Below are positions 42,755-51,605 of a DNA stretch of 62,634 bases, piece by piece. Every line of letters begins with the position of its first letter. Within the stretch, counting starts at the first letter, position 1. The notes beneath the pieces are model-generated. The model did not search any database. It was given only the letters and a program-made list of their open reading frames with translations, and had not been told where the DNA came from. This stretch comes from Candidatus Nanopelagicales bacterium (GTDB lineage Bacteria; Actinomycetota; Actinomycetes; S36-B12; UBA5976). The position numbers and the translations under genes were made by a program. The stretch covers positions 1 through 62,634 of the forward strand of contig JAURFT010000004.1 in assembly GCA_030834185.1 (NCBI GenBank), given 5' to 3'.

Positions 42755-43684
42755 TTATTTTTCTTTTGCGGTTTCAGCAACAATGACACCAAGTATCACA
42801 GCAAGCCCACCTAATAGCTGAATTGCAAGTAATGACTCATTTAACAATACAAACGCAATAGCTGATGCAGTTACTGGTTCAAGTGTGCCAACAATTGCTA
42901 CCGTTCGCGCTTTTAAATGTCTAAGGGCTACAAATGATAAGAAGAATGGTGCAATAGTTCCCATAATTATCATCCAAGAAATAAGAGTCCAGGTTGGGAA
43001 AGTCGAATTAAAATCTGCTACAAGATTGACCTGGCCACCCAGTAGTGCTGAGTTAAAATTCCACCATGGCTCAAGAATTGCCCAGAAAATCACACTGGCT
43101 CCAAATGCCAAAGTAACTACAGCCAGTGGAGAGCGCTTTGCAACTAACTTCTCCCCAGTGATGAAATAAATTGCTAATGAAATTGCAGCCAATCCAGCTG
43201 CTACAACTCCAATACCATCAAGTGTAAATCCGCCCCAGAGATTAGTTACTAAGGACAAGCCAAGAATTGTGATTGCTAAGGCATACCAAACTCGCTGCTT
43301 AACTTTTTCTTTTTCGCCAAATCTCGCCCAAAGCGCGACTAAAACTGGAGCGGTGTACTCAATTACTAACGCAACTCCAATATCTAGTCTATTTATTGCT
43401 ACAAAATATAAATATTGAACCAGCGCAACGCCAACGATGCCATAGCTCAGGAACTTTGGAATCTCATTTAATTTAAGTTTTAATTCTTTTCTTACAAATA
43501 TAAGTGCTAGCACAATCAAAATAGCGAAAGCGCCTGTTACTCGAATTTGACTTAGCTGGGCGGCATCAATGCCTGAGATTAATAATGATTTAGATACTGA
43601 TCCATTTGCCGCAAACAGCGTAACTGAACTTAGGAGTGCAATATGTCCAACAATTGGACGCTTAACAAATTCAGATGTTGGCAT
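42755..43684 (-). CDS. EamA/DMT family transporter (copy 2)
   Basis: A 309-residue, ten-helix transporter with two EamA repeats (LLSSVTLFAANGSVSKSLL; GVVAAGLAAISLAIYFITGEKL). The RhtA/YdcZ-like SVSKSLL start and the EPVTASAIAFVLLNESL block in repeat 2 are typical of this family. It is distinct from copy 1 at 40516 and not obviously recently duplicated. The substrate is unknown. Confidence 0.87.
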   Translation of the reverse strand: MPTSEFVKRPIVGHIALLSSVTLFAANGSVSKSLLISGIDAAQLSQIRVTGAFAILIVLALIFVRKELKLKLNEIPKFLSYGIVGVALVQYLYFVAINRLDIGVALVIEYTAPVLVALWARFGEKEKVKQRVWYALAITILGLSLVTNLWGGFTLDGIGVVAAGLAAISLAIYFITGEKLVAKRSPLAVVTLAFGASVIFWAILEPWWNFNSALLGGQVNLVADFNSTFPTWTLISWMIIMGTIAPFFLSFVALRHLKARTVAIVGTLEPVTASAIAFVLLNESLLAIQLLGGLAVILGVIVAETAKEK

Positions 43685-43719
43685 AAGGAGCTGAGCCTAG
43701 TGGGCTGAGGTGATGAAAC

Positions 43720-45618
43720 TTAGCGAGGCACGGTCAACGATTTTGCCAATCCTTCGCCAATAACGTTGATCGCAACAATGGAAATCTTGCTTCCTGGCTT
43801 TAGCTTGCCCACCTTGGTAGAGCAAGCTGTTGTACTGGCAGTAACTCGGCAGATTGCCTTCCCGTCACTGCCACTTACTCGGTACCCAGTTAATTCTGAA
43901 CCACCAGTATCCGTTGGCGCTTGCCAGGAAATTATGTAATTAGAAGACTTGATATTTTTTCTAATTTTTGCTTTCTTAACTTTTTTAGGAATACTTGTTG
44001 CAATTTCCAAAGCTGCTAATTCAATGCGTTCAGAGCGACCAAGAGCAGTGTCTGCAAAAATTGCTAATCGATACTCTCCAGGGGTTGCGGTGATTGTGCA
44101 CTTATAGTCTGTTAACACTGCGTCACAAAGTATTTGCTCTGTTGTTGAATCAATTACTTTTACTCTGATTTCCGATTTTGGCACGCTGCTAACTCGTAGC
44201 GGATCACTCCAAGTTACTTCTATCGCTCCCGATACTGGAGTTAGTTTGATATTAGAAGGTGGACCACCAGGGCCCACTTCAACAGTAAATTCGTATGAGG
44301 TGCCATCACCTTTAGCTGAAAGCGCATAAAGCCGATACTTTGTTTTACCAGGATTGGTTGTAACCTGACAGCTTAGTGAGGAGGAACTTGTTTCACACAC
44401 CTTGTTGTATCCTGTTACATCACCAACTTCACTTAATCGCACCTCAATATTTACAATCTCACCACTTGATTTACGAATTCTAAAAGTAACTAGTTCGCCA
44501 GAAGATTTCTTTCGCATCTCAGCTAACATGGCATCCATATTTGCAACTGAAACTCCACCAACTGCAAGCACAACATCTAGTGCTTCAATTTTTGCGTAGT
44601 CAGCTGGGGTGTCTGTAATTACATTTGTAATTGTGACACCACCATCCGGAGCGTCTTGCACATAAACCCCAAGATAGGCACGCTTACTTTCTAAAACTTC
44701 TTCAACTCGGTATCCAGTAATTGCAGTAGATTCTGTTGTTGGTGCTTGCCAGCTGATGTTTAAATTGCTACCAAGAATTTCATATTTAACTTCTCGTGGT
44801 TCAGCAGGAGTTGAATTCGCAACTGAGGCAATTCCTTGATTGATGATATTTTGATAAAAGCTTGCCACCATTCCAGTTGCAATATTTGTACCCCGAAATG
44901 AAGGTATACAAGAAGTATCGCCACCAGCATTCACTCCAACTAATACCAATTCATTTCCAATTTGAGTCACCATCGGCCCACCAGAATCTCCTGGACAAAT
45001 TGACTGTGTTGAAGTTCCGGTGGTTTGAATAAAGCTGCCTGCTGGATATTGGAAACTAAGCACACTTTGACGAGCCCGAAGTTCGATTTTGCGCGGAATA
45101 CCGTCGTTATCTTGGTCCAATTTCAATTTGCCATAACCTAAATGAGTTATTGGCCCACGATTAGTTTGCAGGTCACGAATCTCAGCTGCTGATGCAACTC
45201 TAGCTAATACTGGAGTGGCTAAAACTTTGTCTAGCGTTAAAACTGCAAAGTCGTTGGGTTCAATTGTGTCAGATCGGTTTTGATATCCCCTTACCCAATT
45301 TATCTCAGTTACTCGAGCGCGCCCTGCAATTGAATCGCGATTTAAATCAGCTCCAGGTGTTGCAATAAATAGGCCATTTGGATAATTGATAGTGTCGCCA
45401 TTTTGAATGACACAGTGCGCAGCAGTTACCACAATGCGCGGTTGCAACAGCGCTCCTGAGCAAAATGCTCGAGTTGCCGTTCGGCCATGGATTAACGCAA
45501 CCACAACTCCATCGCTTGTTGCCACCTGACCGCCTTGCACAGCCGTTGCTGGCGGCACAAAGATCAGCCCTGAAACTAAACTCAGAGCTATTGCAACTAG
45601 TCGGATCCTTGGCTTCAT
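43720..45618 (-). CDS. Secreted trypsin-like serine protease with PDZ apparently inserted in an Fn3 domain
   Basis: About 632 residues from MKPRIRLV. Signal peptide to TAVQGG; S1 protease domain with His68 (TAAHC), Asp123 (NDFAVL) and Ser212 (GDSGGP). An Fn3-like domain begins near 275 (ISWQAPTTESTAITGYRV) but is interrupted by a PDZ domain (about 311-397: LGVYVQD, TPADYAKIEALDVVLAVGG, VTFRIRKSSGE), after which Fn3-like strands resume (DVTGYNKVCETSSSSLSC, TKYRLYALSAKGDG). Two further Fn3-like domains follow. The frame extends 9 codons upstream; MKPR is chosen because it starts the signal peptide. Exported, probably cell-surface. Confidence 0.88.
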   Translation of the reverse strand: MKPRIRLVAIALSLVSGLIFVPPATAVQGGQVATSDGVVVALIHGRTATRAFCSGALLQPRIVVTAAHCVIQNGDTINYPNGLFIATPGADLNRDSIAGRARVTEINWVRGYQNRSDTIEPNDFAVLTLDKVLATPVLARVASAAEIRDLQTNRGPITHLGYGKLKLDQDNDGIPRKIELRARQSVLSFQYPAGSFIQTTGTSTQSICPGDSGGPMVTQIGNELVLVGVNAGGDTSCIPSFRGTNIATGMVASFYQNIINQGIASVANSTPAEPREVKYEILGSNLNISWQAPTTESTAITGYRVEEVLESKRAYLGVYVQDAPDGGVTITNVITDTPADYAKIEALDVVLAVGGVSVANMDAMLAEMRKKSSGELVTFRIRKSSGEIVNIEVRLSEVGDVTGYNKVCETSSSSLSCQVTTNPGKTKYRLYALSAKGDGTSYEFTVEVGPGGPPSNIKLTPVSGAIEVTWSDPLRVSSVPKSEIRVKVIDSTTEQILCDAVLTDYKCTITATPGEYRLAIFADTALGRSERIELAALEIATSIPKKVKKAKIRKNIKSSNYIISWQAPTDTGGSELTGYRVSGSDGKAICRVTASTTACSTKVGKLKPGSKISIVAINVIGEGLAKSLTVPR

Positions 45619-45737
45619 ACGGTTAATATTTGCATGCATACCCAATAACTACCAGTTGAGACTGTCAAAATTCTTAGAAACCCCACTCTTGCTGGAAATG
45701 AGCTAACACCTCTGGCTGCTGGGCTATTGTTCACACG

Positions 45738-46649
45738 GTGAAATCAATCAGACGCCTCGTTTTAGCAATTACTGCCATCGCTGTTGCTATTCCCCTGCTA
45801 CCCAGCGCAACTGCCAGCGAACTTGGTGGCAGTCAACTAAATAACAGCGGAATCATTGTTAACTTAACTGAAGAGATTCCAGCAATTCCAAAAGCAAAAG
45901 TGAGATCTTTTTTGATCGTGAACATGACAACTGGTGAAGTGCTAGCTGCTAAGAATCCACATAAAAAACTACCTCCAGCAAGCACAATAAAAGCACTAAC
46001 TGCGATTACATTATTTGACAAGCTAGATCCGCAGCGCAGCTATACAGCCAGACGGGTAGATGCACAGACGTATGGAACTCAAGTTGGGATTGTGCAGGGT
46101 CGCAAGTACACAATTGAGCAACTTTTTTACGGCTTACTACTGCCCTCTGCTAACGATGCCGCAATGGCGCTCGCAAATGCCAACGGCGGAATTGCAAATA
46201 CTTTGCAGCAGATGAACCAAACTGCAAAATCATTAAAAGCATTTAATACTGTTGCAAAATCACCACATGGACTTGATACCGCTGGCCAAGTGTCAACAGC
46301 ATTTGACTTGGCATTAATTGGTCGCGCTGCGATCAATAATGAAACATTTCGCAAATATGCCAGAACCCCGCGATATGAGTTCCCTCGAGTTGGCCGAGAT
46401 GCAGCAAGCCGAGAGATAGCAAATACCAACAAATTGCTCTCAAGTTACCCGGGCACTATTGCTGGAAAAACTGGCTTCACTACTCAAGCTAGAAATTCCT
46501 ATATTGGCGCTGCTCGTCGAGAAGGTCAAACTATTTTGATCACTTTTTTGGGAGCCGAATATGGCAGAGATGCCCTTGCGACAAAGCTGTTTGATTGGGG
46601 TTTTGCAGTAACTGGATTTATTGAGCCCGTTGGCAAACTTCCTGATTAA
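45738..46649 (+). CDS. D-alanyl-D-alanine carboxypeptidase (PBP5/DacC-like)
   Basis: A 303-residue exported penicillin-binding protein: signal peptide, SxxK motif PASTIKALT (catalytic Ser), SxN motif PSANDAA and AGKTGFT (KTG) in order. It trims the terminal D-Ala from peptidoglycan pentapeptides outside the membrane. No C-terminal amphipathic anchor or extra domain is evident. GTG start, with a TATTGT -10-like element 7 nt upstream and no Shine-Dalgarno, hence probably leaderless. Confidence 0.9.
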   Translation: MKSIRRLVLAITAIAVAIPLLPSATASELGGSQLNNSGIIVNLTEEIPAIPKAKVRSFLIVNMTTGEVLAAKNPHKKLPPASTIKALTAITLFDKLDPQRSYTARRVDAQTYGTQVGIVQGRKYTIEQLFYGLLLPSANDAAMALANANGGIANTLQQMNQTAKSLKAFNTVAKSPHGLDTAGQVSTAFDLALIGRAAINNETFRKYARTPRYEFPRVGRDAASREIANTNKLLSSYPGTIAGKTGFTTQARNSYIGAARREGQTILITFLGAEYGRDALATKLFDWGFAVTGFIEPVGKLPD

Positions 46650-46700
46650 TCTGCAGTTATTAGCCGCCAATGGGAGCTACTCATCTAGTAGATTAATGAG

Positions 46701-47384
46701 GTGAAAACTAGCCCAAAGCAGCTCAAATTTATATTTGGCCTAAATGCCTTATTCGCTATCACTGGCTTTGCTATTCAGTTTGTAATTAATTTATTTGATC
46801 TGGTGCAATATGTTGATGTTGGCGATTACCCAACCCTGCTTGGCGGTCACCCCGCAGGAGCTGCTGGTGCCGTAGGGAGATTAACTGATTCATTTAGCTA
46901 CTTCACTATCTGGAGTAACTTAATTGTCTTTGGCGTTATGTTTGCGCTTTATCGCAATCCGAATCGGGATAGTTTTGTTTTTAGAGTGCTAAGGCTTGAT
47001 AGTTTATTGATGATCACAGTCACTGGGGTTATCTATCACATATTAATTAGACCTTATTTCCCACCAATCAGTTGGAATGTGTATTCAGATATCTTTTTAC
47101 ATACCATAACTCCGCTGTTCACAGTTTTAGTTTGGTTATTGATTGGGCCAAGAGGTTGGCTTAATCTACAAATTGTGTTTTATTCGCTAATAATTCCAAT
47201 TATTTGGTTGATTTATTCCATGCTTAGAGGTGTGGTTATTAGTAAATATCCTTATGACTTCTTAGATGTAATTACGCATGGTTATTTAACGGTTTTAATA
47301 ACAATTCTGGTCTTGCTAGTAATTGGCTTACTTGTGGCGATGTTTTATTTATTGCTTGATAAATTGCTCTCTACCAAAAAATAA
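46701..47384 (+). CDS. Pr6Pr family integral membrane protein
   Basis: A 227-residue protein with six hydrophobic segments. SYFTIWSNLIV, IYHILIRP, the YSDIFLHTITPLFTVLVWLL segment and the YPYDFLDV...GY block are the conserved features of the Pr6Pr/FAR-17a-like family of unknown function. GTG start, with a TAGATT -10-like element at 46689-46694, 6 nt upstream; no Shine-Dalgarno, so translation is probably leaderless. Converges with the aminotransferase gene. Confidence 0.82.
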   Translation: MKTSPKQLKFIFGLNALFAITGFAIQFVINLFDLVQYVDVGDYPTLLGGHPAGAAGAVGRLTDSFSYFTIWSNLIVFGVMFALYRNPNRDSFVFRVLRLDSLLMITVTGVIYHILIRPYFPPISWNVYSDIFLHTITPLFTVLVWLLIGPRGWLNLQIVFYSLIIPIIWLIYSMLRGVVISKYPYDFLDVITHGYLTVLITILVLLVIGLLVAMFYLLLDKLLSTKK

Positions 47385-47389
47385 ACTAG

Positions 47390-48736
47390 CTACGCCCCAA
47401 CATAGTAATGTGATATTTCAGTTAAACCTTCATCAATAATTGCTATTCCTTCGGCTATTTCAGCTGCCGAAACATTGCATGGCGGCACAATATGCATACG
47501 GTTAAAATGCACAAACGGCAATAAGCCACGCTTTTTACAAGCTGCAACTAGCTCAGACATTGCAGTGCTGGTGCCACCATAGGGAGCTAGTGGAGATTTA
47601 GTTGCTCGGTCAGTTACTAAATCCATACCCCAGAACACGCCTAGACCTCTGATATCTCCTATCAATTTATGCTTTTGAGCAAGTTCGTTCAAAGCTGGGC
47701 CAATTACGCTTTTGCCAATTTCTTTAGCATGCTCAATAATTTTTTCATCTTCCATAACTTCAATTGCAGCAACAGCTGATGCGCACGCTAATGGATGGCC
47801 TGAATAGGTAAGCCCACCAGGAAAAACTCGCTGATCAAATGTTGCAGCAATCGCATCTGAGATCACAACTCCACCTAGTGGCACATATCCAGAATTGACG
47901 CCTTTAGCAAACACAATTAAATCTGGCGTTTGATTCCAATGCTGATAGGCAAACCATGCTCCAGTCCTACCAAAGCCAGCCATAACTTCATCAGCGATCC
48001 AGACAATTCCATATTTGTCACATAGCGCCCTCACTCCTGCTAAATATTCAGCAGGTGGCACCAAAATGCCATTAGTGCCAACTACTGATTCAATCAATAT
48101 GGCAGCAATGGTGTTTGGTCCCTCAAAAATTATTACCTGTTCAAGATGCTCCAGTGCCCGCTGCGCTTCTTCAGCTTCAGTTTTTGCCCAAAATGGTGAG
48201 CGGTACAAATAAGGGCCAAAGAAGTGCACATGTCCGTAAGCAAATTCATTAGGCCAACGGCGTGGATCTCCCGTTGCACTTATGGCAGCACCCGTATTGC
48301 CGTGATACGAACGATACATGGATAAAACTTTGTGCCTTGAAGTGTGGATGCGAGCCATACGAATTGCATTTTCAACAGCATCAGCTCCACCATTTGTGAA
48401 AAATACTTTGTTTAAACTCGATTCAGCATGATCAGTTATCTTCTTTGCTGCCAGCGAACGAGCTTCATTTGCTTGCTGTGGTGCGATTGTGGCAAGGGTT
48501 GCCGCTTGATCAGCAATTGCTTTAACTACTTTTGGATGCTGAAAGCCGATATTAGTAAAAACTAATTGACTCGAGAAATCCAGATATTTTTTACCATCAA
48601 AATCCCAGCAGTAGGATCCAGCGCCACCAGCTATTGGCATTGGGCTGATCTGACCTTGCGCTGACCAAGAGTGAAATACATGGGCACGATCTAGCTCATA
48701 TACAGCTTTACCCCGGGCTGGATCTGGACTAAACAT
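47390..48736 (-). CDS. Class III aminotransferase (omega-amino acid/taurine-pyruvate type)
   Basis: A 448-residue PLP enzyme. FHSWSAQG near the N-terminus, FFTNGGADAVENAIRMAR, the YHGNTGAA segment, IADEVMAGFGRTG with the PLP-binding Asp, and FAKGVNSGY with the Schiff-base Lys are all present. HSWSAQG resembles taurine-pyruvate and beta-alanine-pyruvate aminotransferases. It would move an amino group from an omega-amino acid or amine to a keto acid. It is an isolated gene, 2-oxo acid partner unknown. Confidence 0.87.
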   Translation of the reverse strand: MFSPDPARGKAVYELDRAHVFHSWSAQGQISPMPIAGGAGSYCWDFDGKKYLDFSSQLVFTNIGFQHPKVVKAIADQAATLATIAPQQANEARSLAAKKITDHAESSLNKVFFTNGGADAVENAIRMARIHTSRHKVLSMYRSYHGNTGAAISATGDPRRWPNEFAYGHVHFFGPYLYRSPFWAKTEAEEAQRALEHLEQVIIFEGPNTIAAILIESVVGTNGILVPPAEYLAGVRALCDKYGIVWIADEVMAGFGRTGAWFAYQHWNQTPDLIVFAKGVNSGYVPLGGVVISDAIAATFDQRVFPGGLTYSGHPLACASAVAAIEVMEDEKIIEHAKEIGKSVIGPALNELAQKHKLIGDIRGLGVFWGMDLVTDRATKSPLAPYGGTSTAMSELVAACKKRGLLPFVHFNRMHIVPPCNVSAAEIAEGIAIIDEGLTEISHYYVGA

Positions 48737-48775
48737 ATCTGGGCCTTTCGCTCTGCCGCAATGTTATTACCGCTG

Positions 48776-50041
48776 TCAACTAATAATTGGAGGCTCTTCA
48801 ACGGAGAACTGCTTGATTACTAAATTATTCTGCCGCCTAAACCATATCCAGATGACAAAAGCTGCTAACGCGCTAATAATTCCCCCGATTGCAAGGCCGA
48901 ACCTAGCGCCAAAATCTTGGGAAATTTTGCCAATAATTGGTGACCCCACCGGCGAGCCCCCCATAAATACCATTAAATATAAACCTGTCACCCGGCCACG
49001 TAATTTATCTGGAACGGTTGATTGGATGTAGGAATTTGCACTTGCCATTACCATCATTGCTGCATAACCAGCAAGCGGTAAGACTGCTGCAAACATCCAA
49101 TAAGTTGGCATCTGCGATGCAACAATTTCAATTACTCCAAAGGCTATAGCTGCTTTTAAAATAAAATCTAACTTTGGCGCTTCTAGAAACCTCGCCACAA
49201 CTACAGCTCCAGTTACAGTTCCCAGCGCAATCATGGTGCCAAAAAGTCCAAATGATGTTGCACCTAGCCCAAATTCAACTCGTGCCATTAGCGCGGTCAC
49301 AACTTGAAAATTAAATCCAAAAGCTCCAACGATTAAAACTAAAATCATTGTTGCAACCAGATCTGGTCTAGCTTTAACATAGCGCAGCGCAGATCGAACT
49401 CCATCTGATTTACTGGCTCTTCCAAAATTGTGCAATGTGGTTGTGTTCATCATCATTAGTGCTGTAATCACAATGGGATAAGTTAGTGCGTTAATTATGA
49501 ATGCCGGGCCAGTGCCAAATGCCGCAATTAATAATCCTGCAGCAGCTGGTCCAACTAACCTGCCAGCATTGAAGTTAGCTGCATTAAGGCCAATTGCATT
49601 TGGTAGATCTTCTTTACCCACTAATTCAGGAACAAAAGATTGCCTAATTGGTGCATCAACTGCGCTTGCAATTCCAAGCATCACTGCTAGAACCATCACA
49701 TGCCAGACCTGAACTAGATCTGTAATTACCAATATTCCTAAAGTTAATGCTGCAGAACCTGCCAAAGTGTTGGTTAATATTAGAAGTTTGCGTTTATTTC
49801 GACGATCTGCCAGTTTGCCGCTAGGCAAACTTAGAAACAGCGCTGGCAGAAACTGCAATCCGGTAACAATTCCTAAAATTGTGCCAGAGCCAGTAAGTTC
49901 AAGCACGAGCCAATCTTGCGCAATGCGCTGCATCCAAGTTCCAAGATTCGCCATCAGGTTTGCACTAAAAAACAACTTATAGTTGCGGTGCCTTAAGGAG
50001 CGAAAAGTTCGAGTATCAGCGACGGATTTTGGTTGAAACAC
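48776..50041 (-). CDS. MFS transporter, MFS_3/DHA3-like exporter (paralog of 2774-4066)
   Basis: A 421-residue, about 12-helix transporter. MANLGTWMQRIAQDWLVLELTGSG and PSGKLADRRNKRK match the first MFS gene closely, so the two are paralogs. GTG start, with TAGAAT (minus strand, bases 50048-50053) 6 nt upstream and no Shine-Dalgarno; a leaderless mRNA is likely. It runs away from the stem-loop at 50061 and the tspO-like gene. Confidence 0.86.
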   Translation of the reverse strand: MFQPKSVADTRTFRSLRHRNYKLFFSANLMANLGTWMQRIAQDWLVLELTGSGTILGIVTGLQFLPALFLSLPSGKLADRRNKRKLLILTNTLAGSAALTLGILVITDLVQVWHVMVLAVMLGIASAVDAPIRQSFVPELVGKEDLPNAIGLNAANFNAGRLVGPAAAGLLIAAFGTGPAFIINALTYPIVITALMMMNTTTLHNFGRASKSDGVRSALRYVKARPDLVATMILVLIVGAFGFNFQVVTALMARVEFGLGATSFGLFGTMIALGTVTGAVVVARFLEAPKLDFILKAAIAFGVIEIVASQMPTYWMFAAVLPLAGYAAMMVMASANSYIQSTVPDKLRGRVTGLYLMVFMGGSPVGSPIIGKISQDFGARFGLAIGGIISALAAFVIWIWFRRQNNLVIKQFSVEEPPIIS

Positions 50042-50060
50042 TTGCTTATTCTAGTGGCAG

Positions 50061-50098
50061 CCTATTGCCCCGCTGTATTTAAGCAGCGGGGCAATAGG
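50061..50098. promoter_or_regulatory. Perfect 15-bp stem-loop in the divergent MFS/tspO intergenic region
   Basis: Arms 50061-50075 and 50084-50098 (CCTATTGCCCCGCTG and its reverse complement) with an 8-nt loop. It lies 20 nt upstream of the MFS start, i.e. over the MFS -10/-35 region, and no gene ends here. It is GC-rich and not followed by a T-run on either strand. It may be an operator or mark a small RNA; it is not explained by the neighbouring genes. Confidence 0.6.
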
Positions 50099-50250
50099 TC
50101 TTAACTTGGCTCAAACCAAGAAATTAGCGAATTGCCAAGGATCAGGGTCTTTTGCTGAGCCATCAATGCTGCTACCTAATTGCTGTTTCTAACCTGCGAA
50201 ACCAATGGTTTATGTGGAATGGATTTCTTGAAATAGCATATCGTTGCCGT

Positions 50251-50721
50251 ATGAGCACAGTTCGAATAGGCATAGCAACTGCAGCGATCCTGATCACTGT
50301 TGGCTACGCCCTTGGATCAAGTGTCTGGGTCAGCAGTGATGCTGGTTGGTATAGATCGCTAGTGCAGCCCGCTTGGCAGCCGCCTGACTGGATATTTGGA
50401 GTGATCTGGCCCTATAACTTTATCGTTCTTGGAATTGTTGGATTTATGATTGCAAAACAAGCAACAATTTTGCAGGCATGGCTTTGGCTAGGTTTTTATT
50501 TTTTTAGCGTGATATTTGCTCTAGTTTGGTCTTACTTGTTTTATGTGCCGCACAATATTGGTGCATCAGCAATTGCGCTTGCCCTAGCTTCTTTACTAAC
50601 TCTACCAGTACTAATAATTACATTTCAAACAGATCTTAAATACGCTGTGTTTTTGCTGCCTTATCAAATTTGGGTAATTGTGGCTACATTTTTAGCATTC
50701 AGTTACGCTGCTAAAAATTAA
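50251..50721 (+). CDS. TspO/MBR family membrane protein
   Basis: About 156 residues, five helices. WYRSLVQPAWQPPDWIFGVIWPYNF is the TspO signature (shortened: QPAWQPPDW, FGVIWPYNF), and the C-terminal LLPYQIWVIVATFLAFS matches the family's fifth helix. The frame is open from 50152, but that extension is not TspO-like. The ATG at 50251 has TATCGT ending 6 nt upstream and no Shine-Dalgarno, suggesting a leaderless start. Ligand unknown; the family binds porphyrins or cholesterol-like molecules. Confidence 0.83.
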   Translation: MSTVRIGIATAAILITVGYALGSSVWVSSDAGWYRSLVQPAWQPPDWIFGVIWPYNFIVLGIVGFMIAKQATILQAWLWLGFYFFSVIFALVWSYLFYVPHNIGASAIALALASLLTLPVLIITFQTDLKYAVFLLPYQIWVIVATFLAFSYAAKN

Positions 50722-51605
50722 AGTTTAGGGCGAGCTCCAATATGCTGAACACACTCACTACCAGCAGCAACGCCTGCAGTAAGCGCTGTTAAAGCATCTT
50801 TAGTTTTTAACCAAGCAGCTAGATAGCCACCAGCAAATGCATCACCTGCACCAGTAGCATCAACTGCTTTCACTTTTGGTGCTGAAACTTTTAGCTCTGG
50901 TAAATCTCTAGAAACCTGCATAGCCCCAGCTGCTCCAAGTGTGATTACTACATTTTCGGCCAAATCTAATAATGCGTTAGCAGCTTTGGTCATATCTGTT
51001 TGTCCAGTTAAAACTCGTGCTTCATCTGTATTAGGGAAAATAATCTGCGTGCCGCTAATCCAATCTCGTACATGTTGAATTCCAGCTAACTCAATCATTG
51101 ATTCCGAAGATGGATCTACGCTTGTGCTCAGCCCAGCTGATTTTGCTTTAGCTAGTATCTCAATTGCTGCGGTGCGAGATGTTGGTTGCAAATAGGTATA
51201 GCCAGAAATATGTAAATGATTTCCCGCTTGTAATAGGTCATCTGTCAGGTGCGCAACGCAGAGCAAACTGTTTGCGCCTTGATCGGGAATCATGGTGCGC
51301 TCTCCACTTGGGTCAACTATGCAGATGCATGAGCCAGTGCTAACTTCATTACTTACGATCAATCGGGTATCAACCCCAAGATTTGTAAGCGCAGCCTGCG
51401 AGCTGCGCCCAGCTTCATCATCGCCAATTCCGCCAATGAAAATCGTTGGTGCGCCAGTATGCGCTGCCCATGCTGCTGAATTAGCCGCTGCTCCACCTGG
51501 CTGTTGAGAGATTTTTCCAGGCGCATCAGAGGCGTAATTGAGCTCAACTGAGATAACTGCCGTGATATCTACCATCACATCACCAACAATTATTAATTTG
51601 CTCAT
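50718..51605 (-). CDS. psuK: Pseudouridine kinase (PfkB family)
   Basis: A 295-residue PfkB sugar/nucleoside kinase: GGAAANSAAWAAHTG, a middle FPNTDEARVLTG, and C-terminal DATGAGDAFAGGY with the catalytic Asp and anion hole. It overlaps psuG by 4 bases, so it should phosphorylate pseudouridine to the substrate that PsuG cleaves. The PfkB family alone would leave ribokinase as an alternative; the neighbour decides. Confidence 0.85.
   Translation of the reverse strand: MSKLIIVGDVMVDITAVISVELNYASDAPGKISQQPGGAAANSAAWAAHTGAPTIFIGGIGDDEAGRSSQAALTNLGVDTRLIVSNEVSTGSCICIVDPSGERTMIPDQGANSLLCVAHLTDDLLQAGNHLHISGYTYLQPTSRTAAIEILAKAKSAGLSTSVDPSSESMIELAGIQHVRDWISGTQIIFPNTDEARVLTGQTDMTKAANALLDLAENVVITLGAAGAMQVSRDLPELKVSAPKVKAVDATGAGDAFAGGYLAAWLKTKDALTALTAGVAAGSECVQHIGARPKL

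Noticed and set aside
50152-50250. N-terminal extension of the TspO-like protein
   Set aside because: The 33 extra residues are not TspO-like, while the ATG at 50251 begins exactly at the first helix region with a -10-like element upstream.
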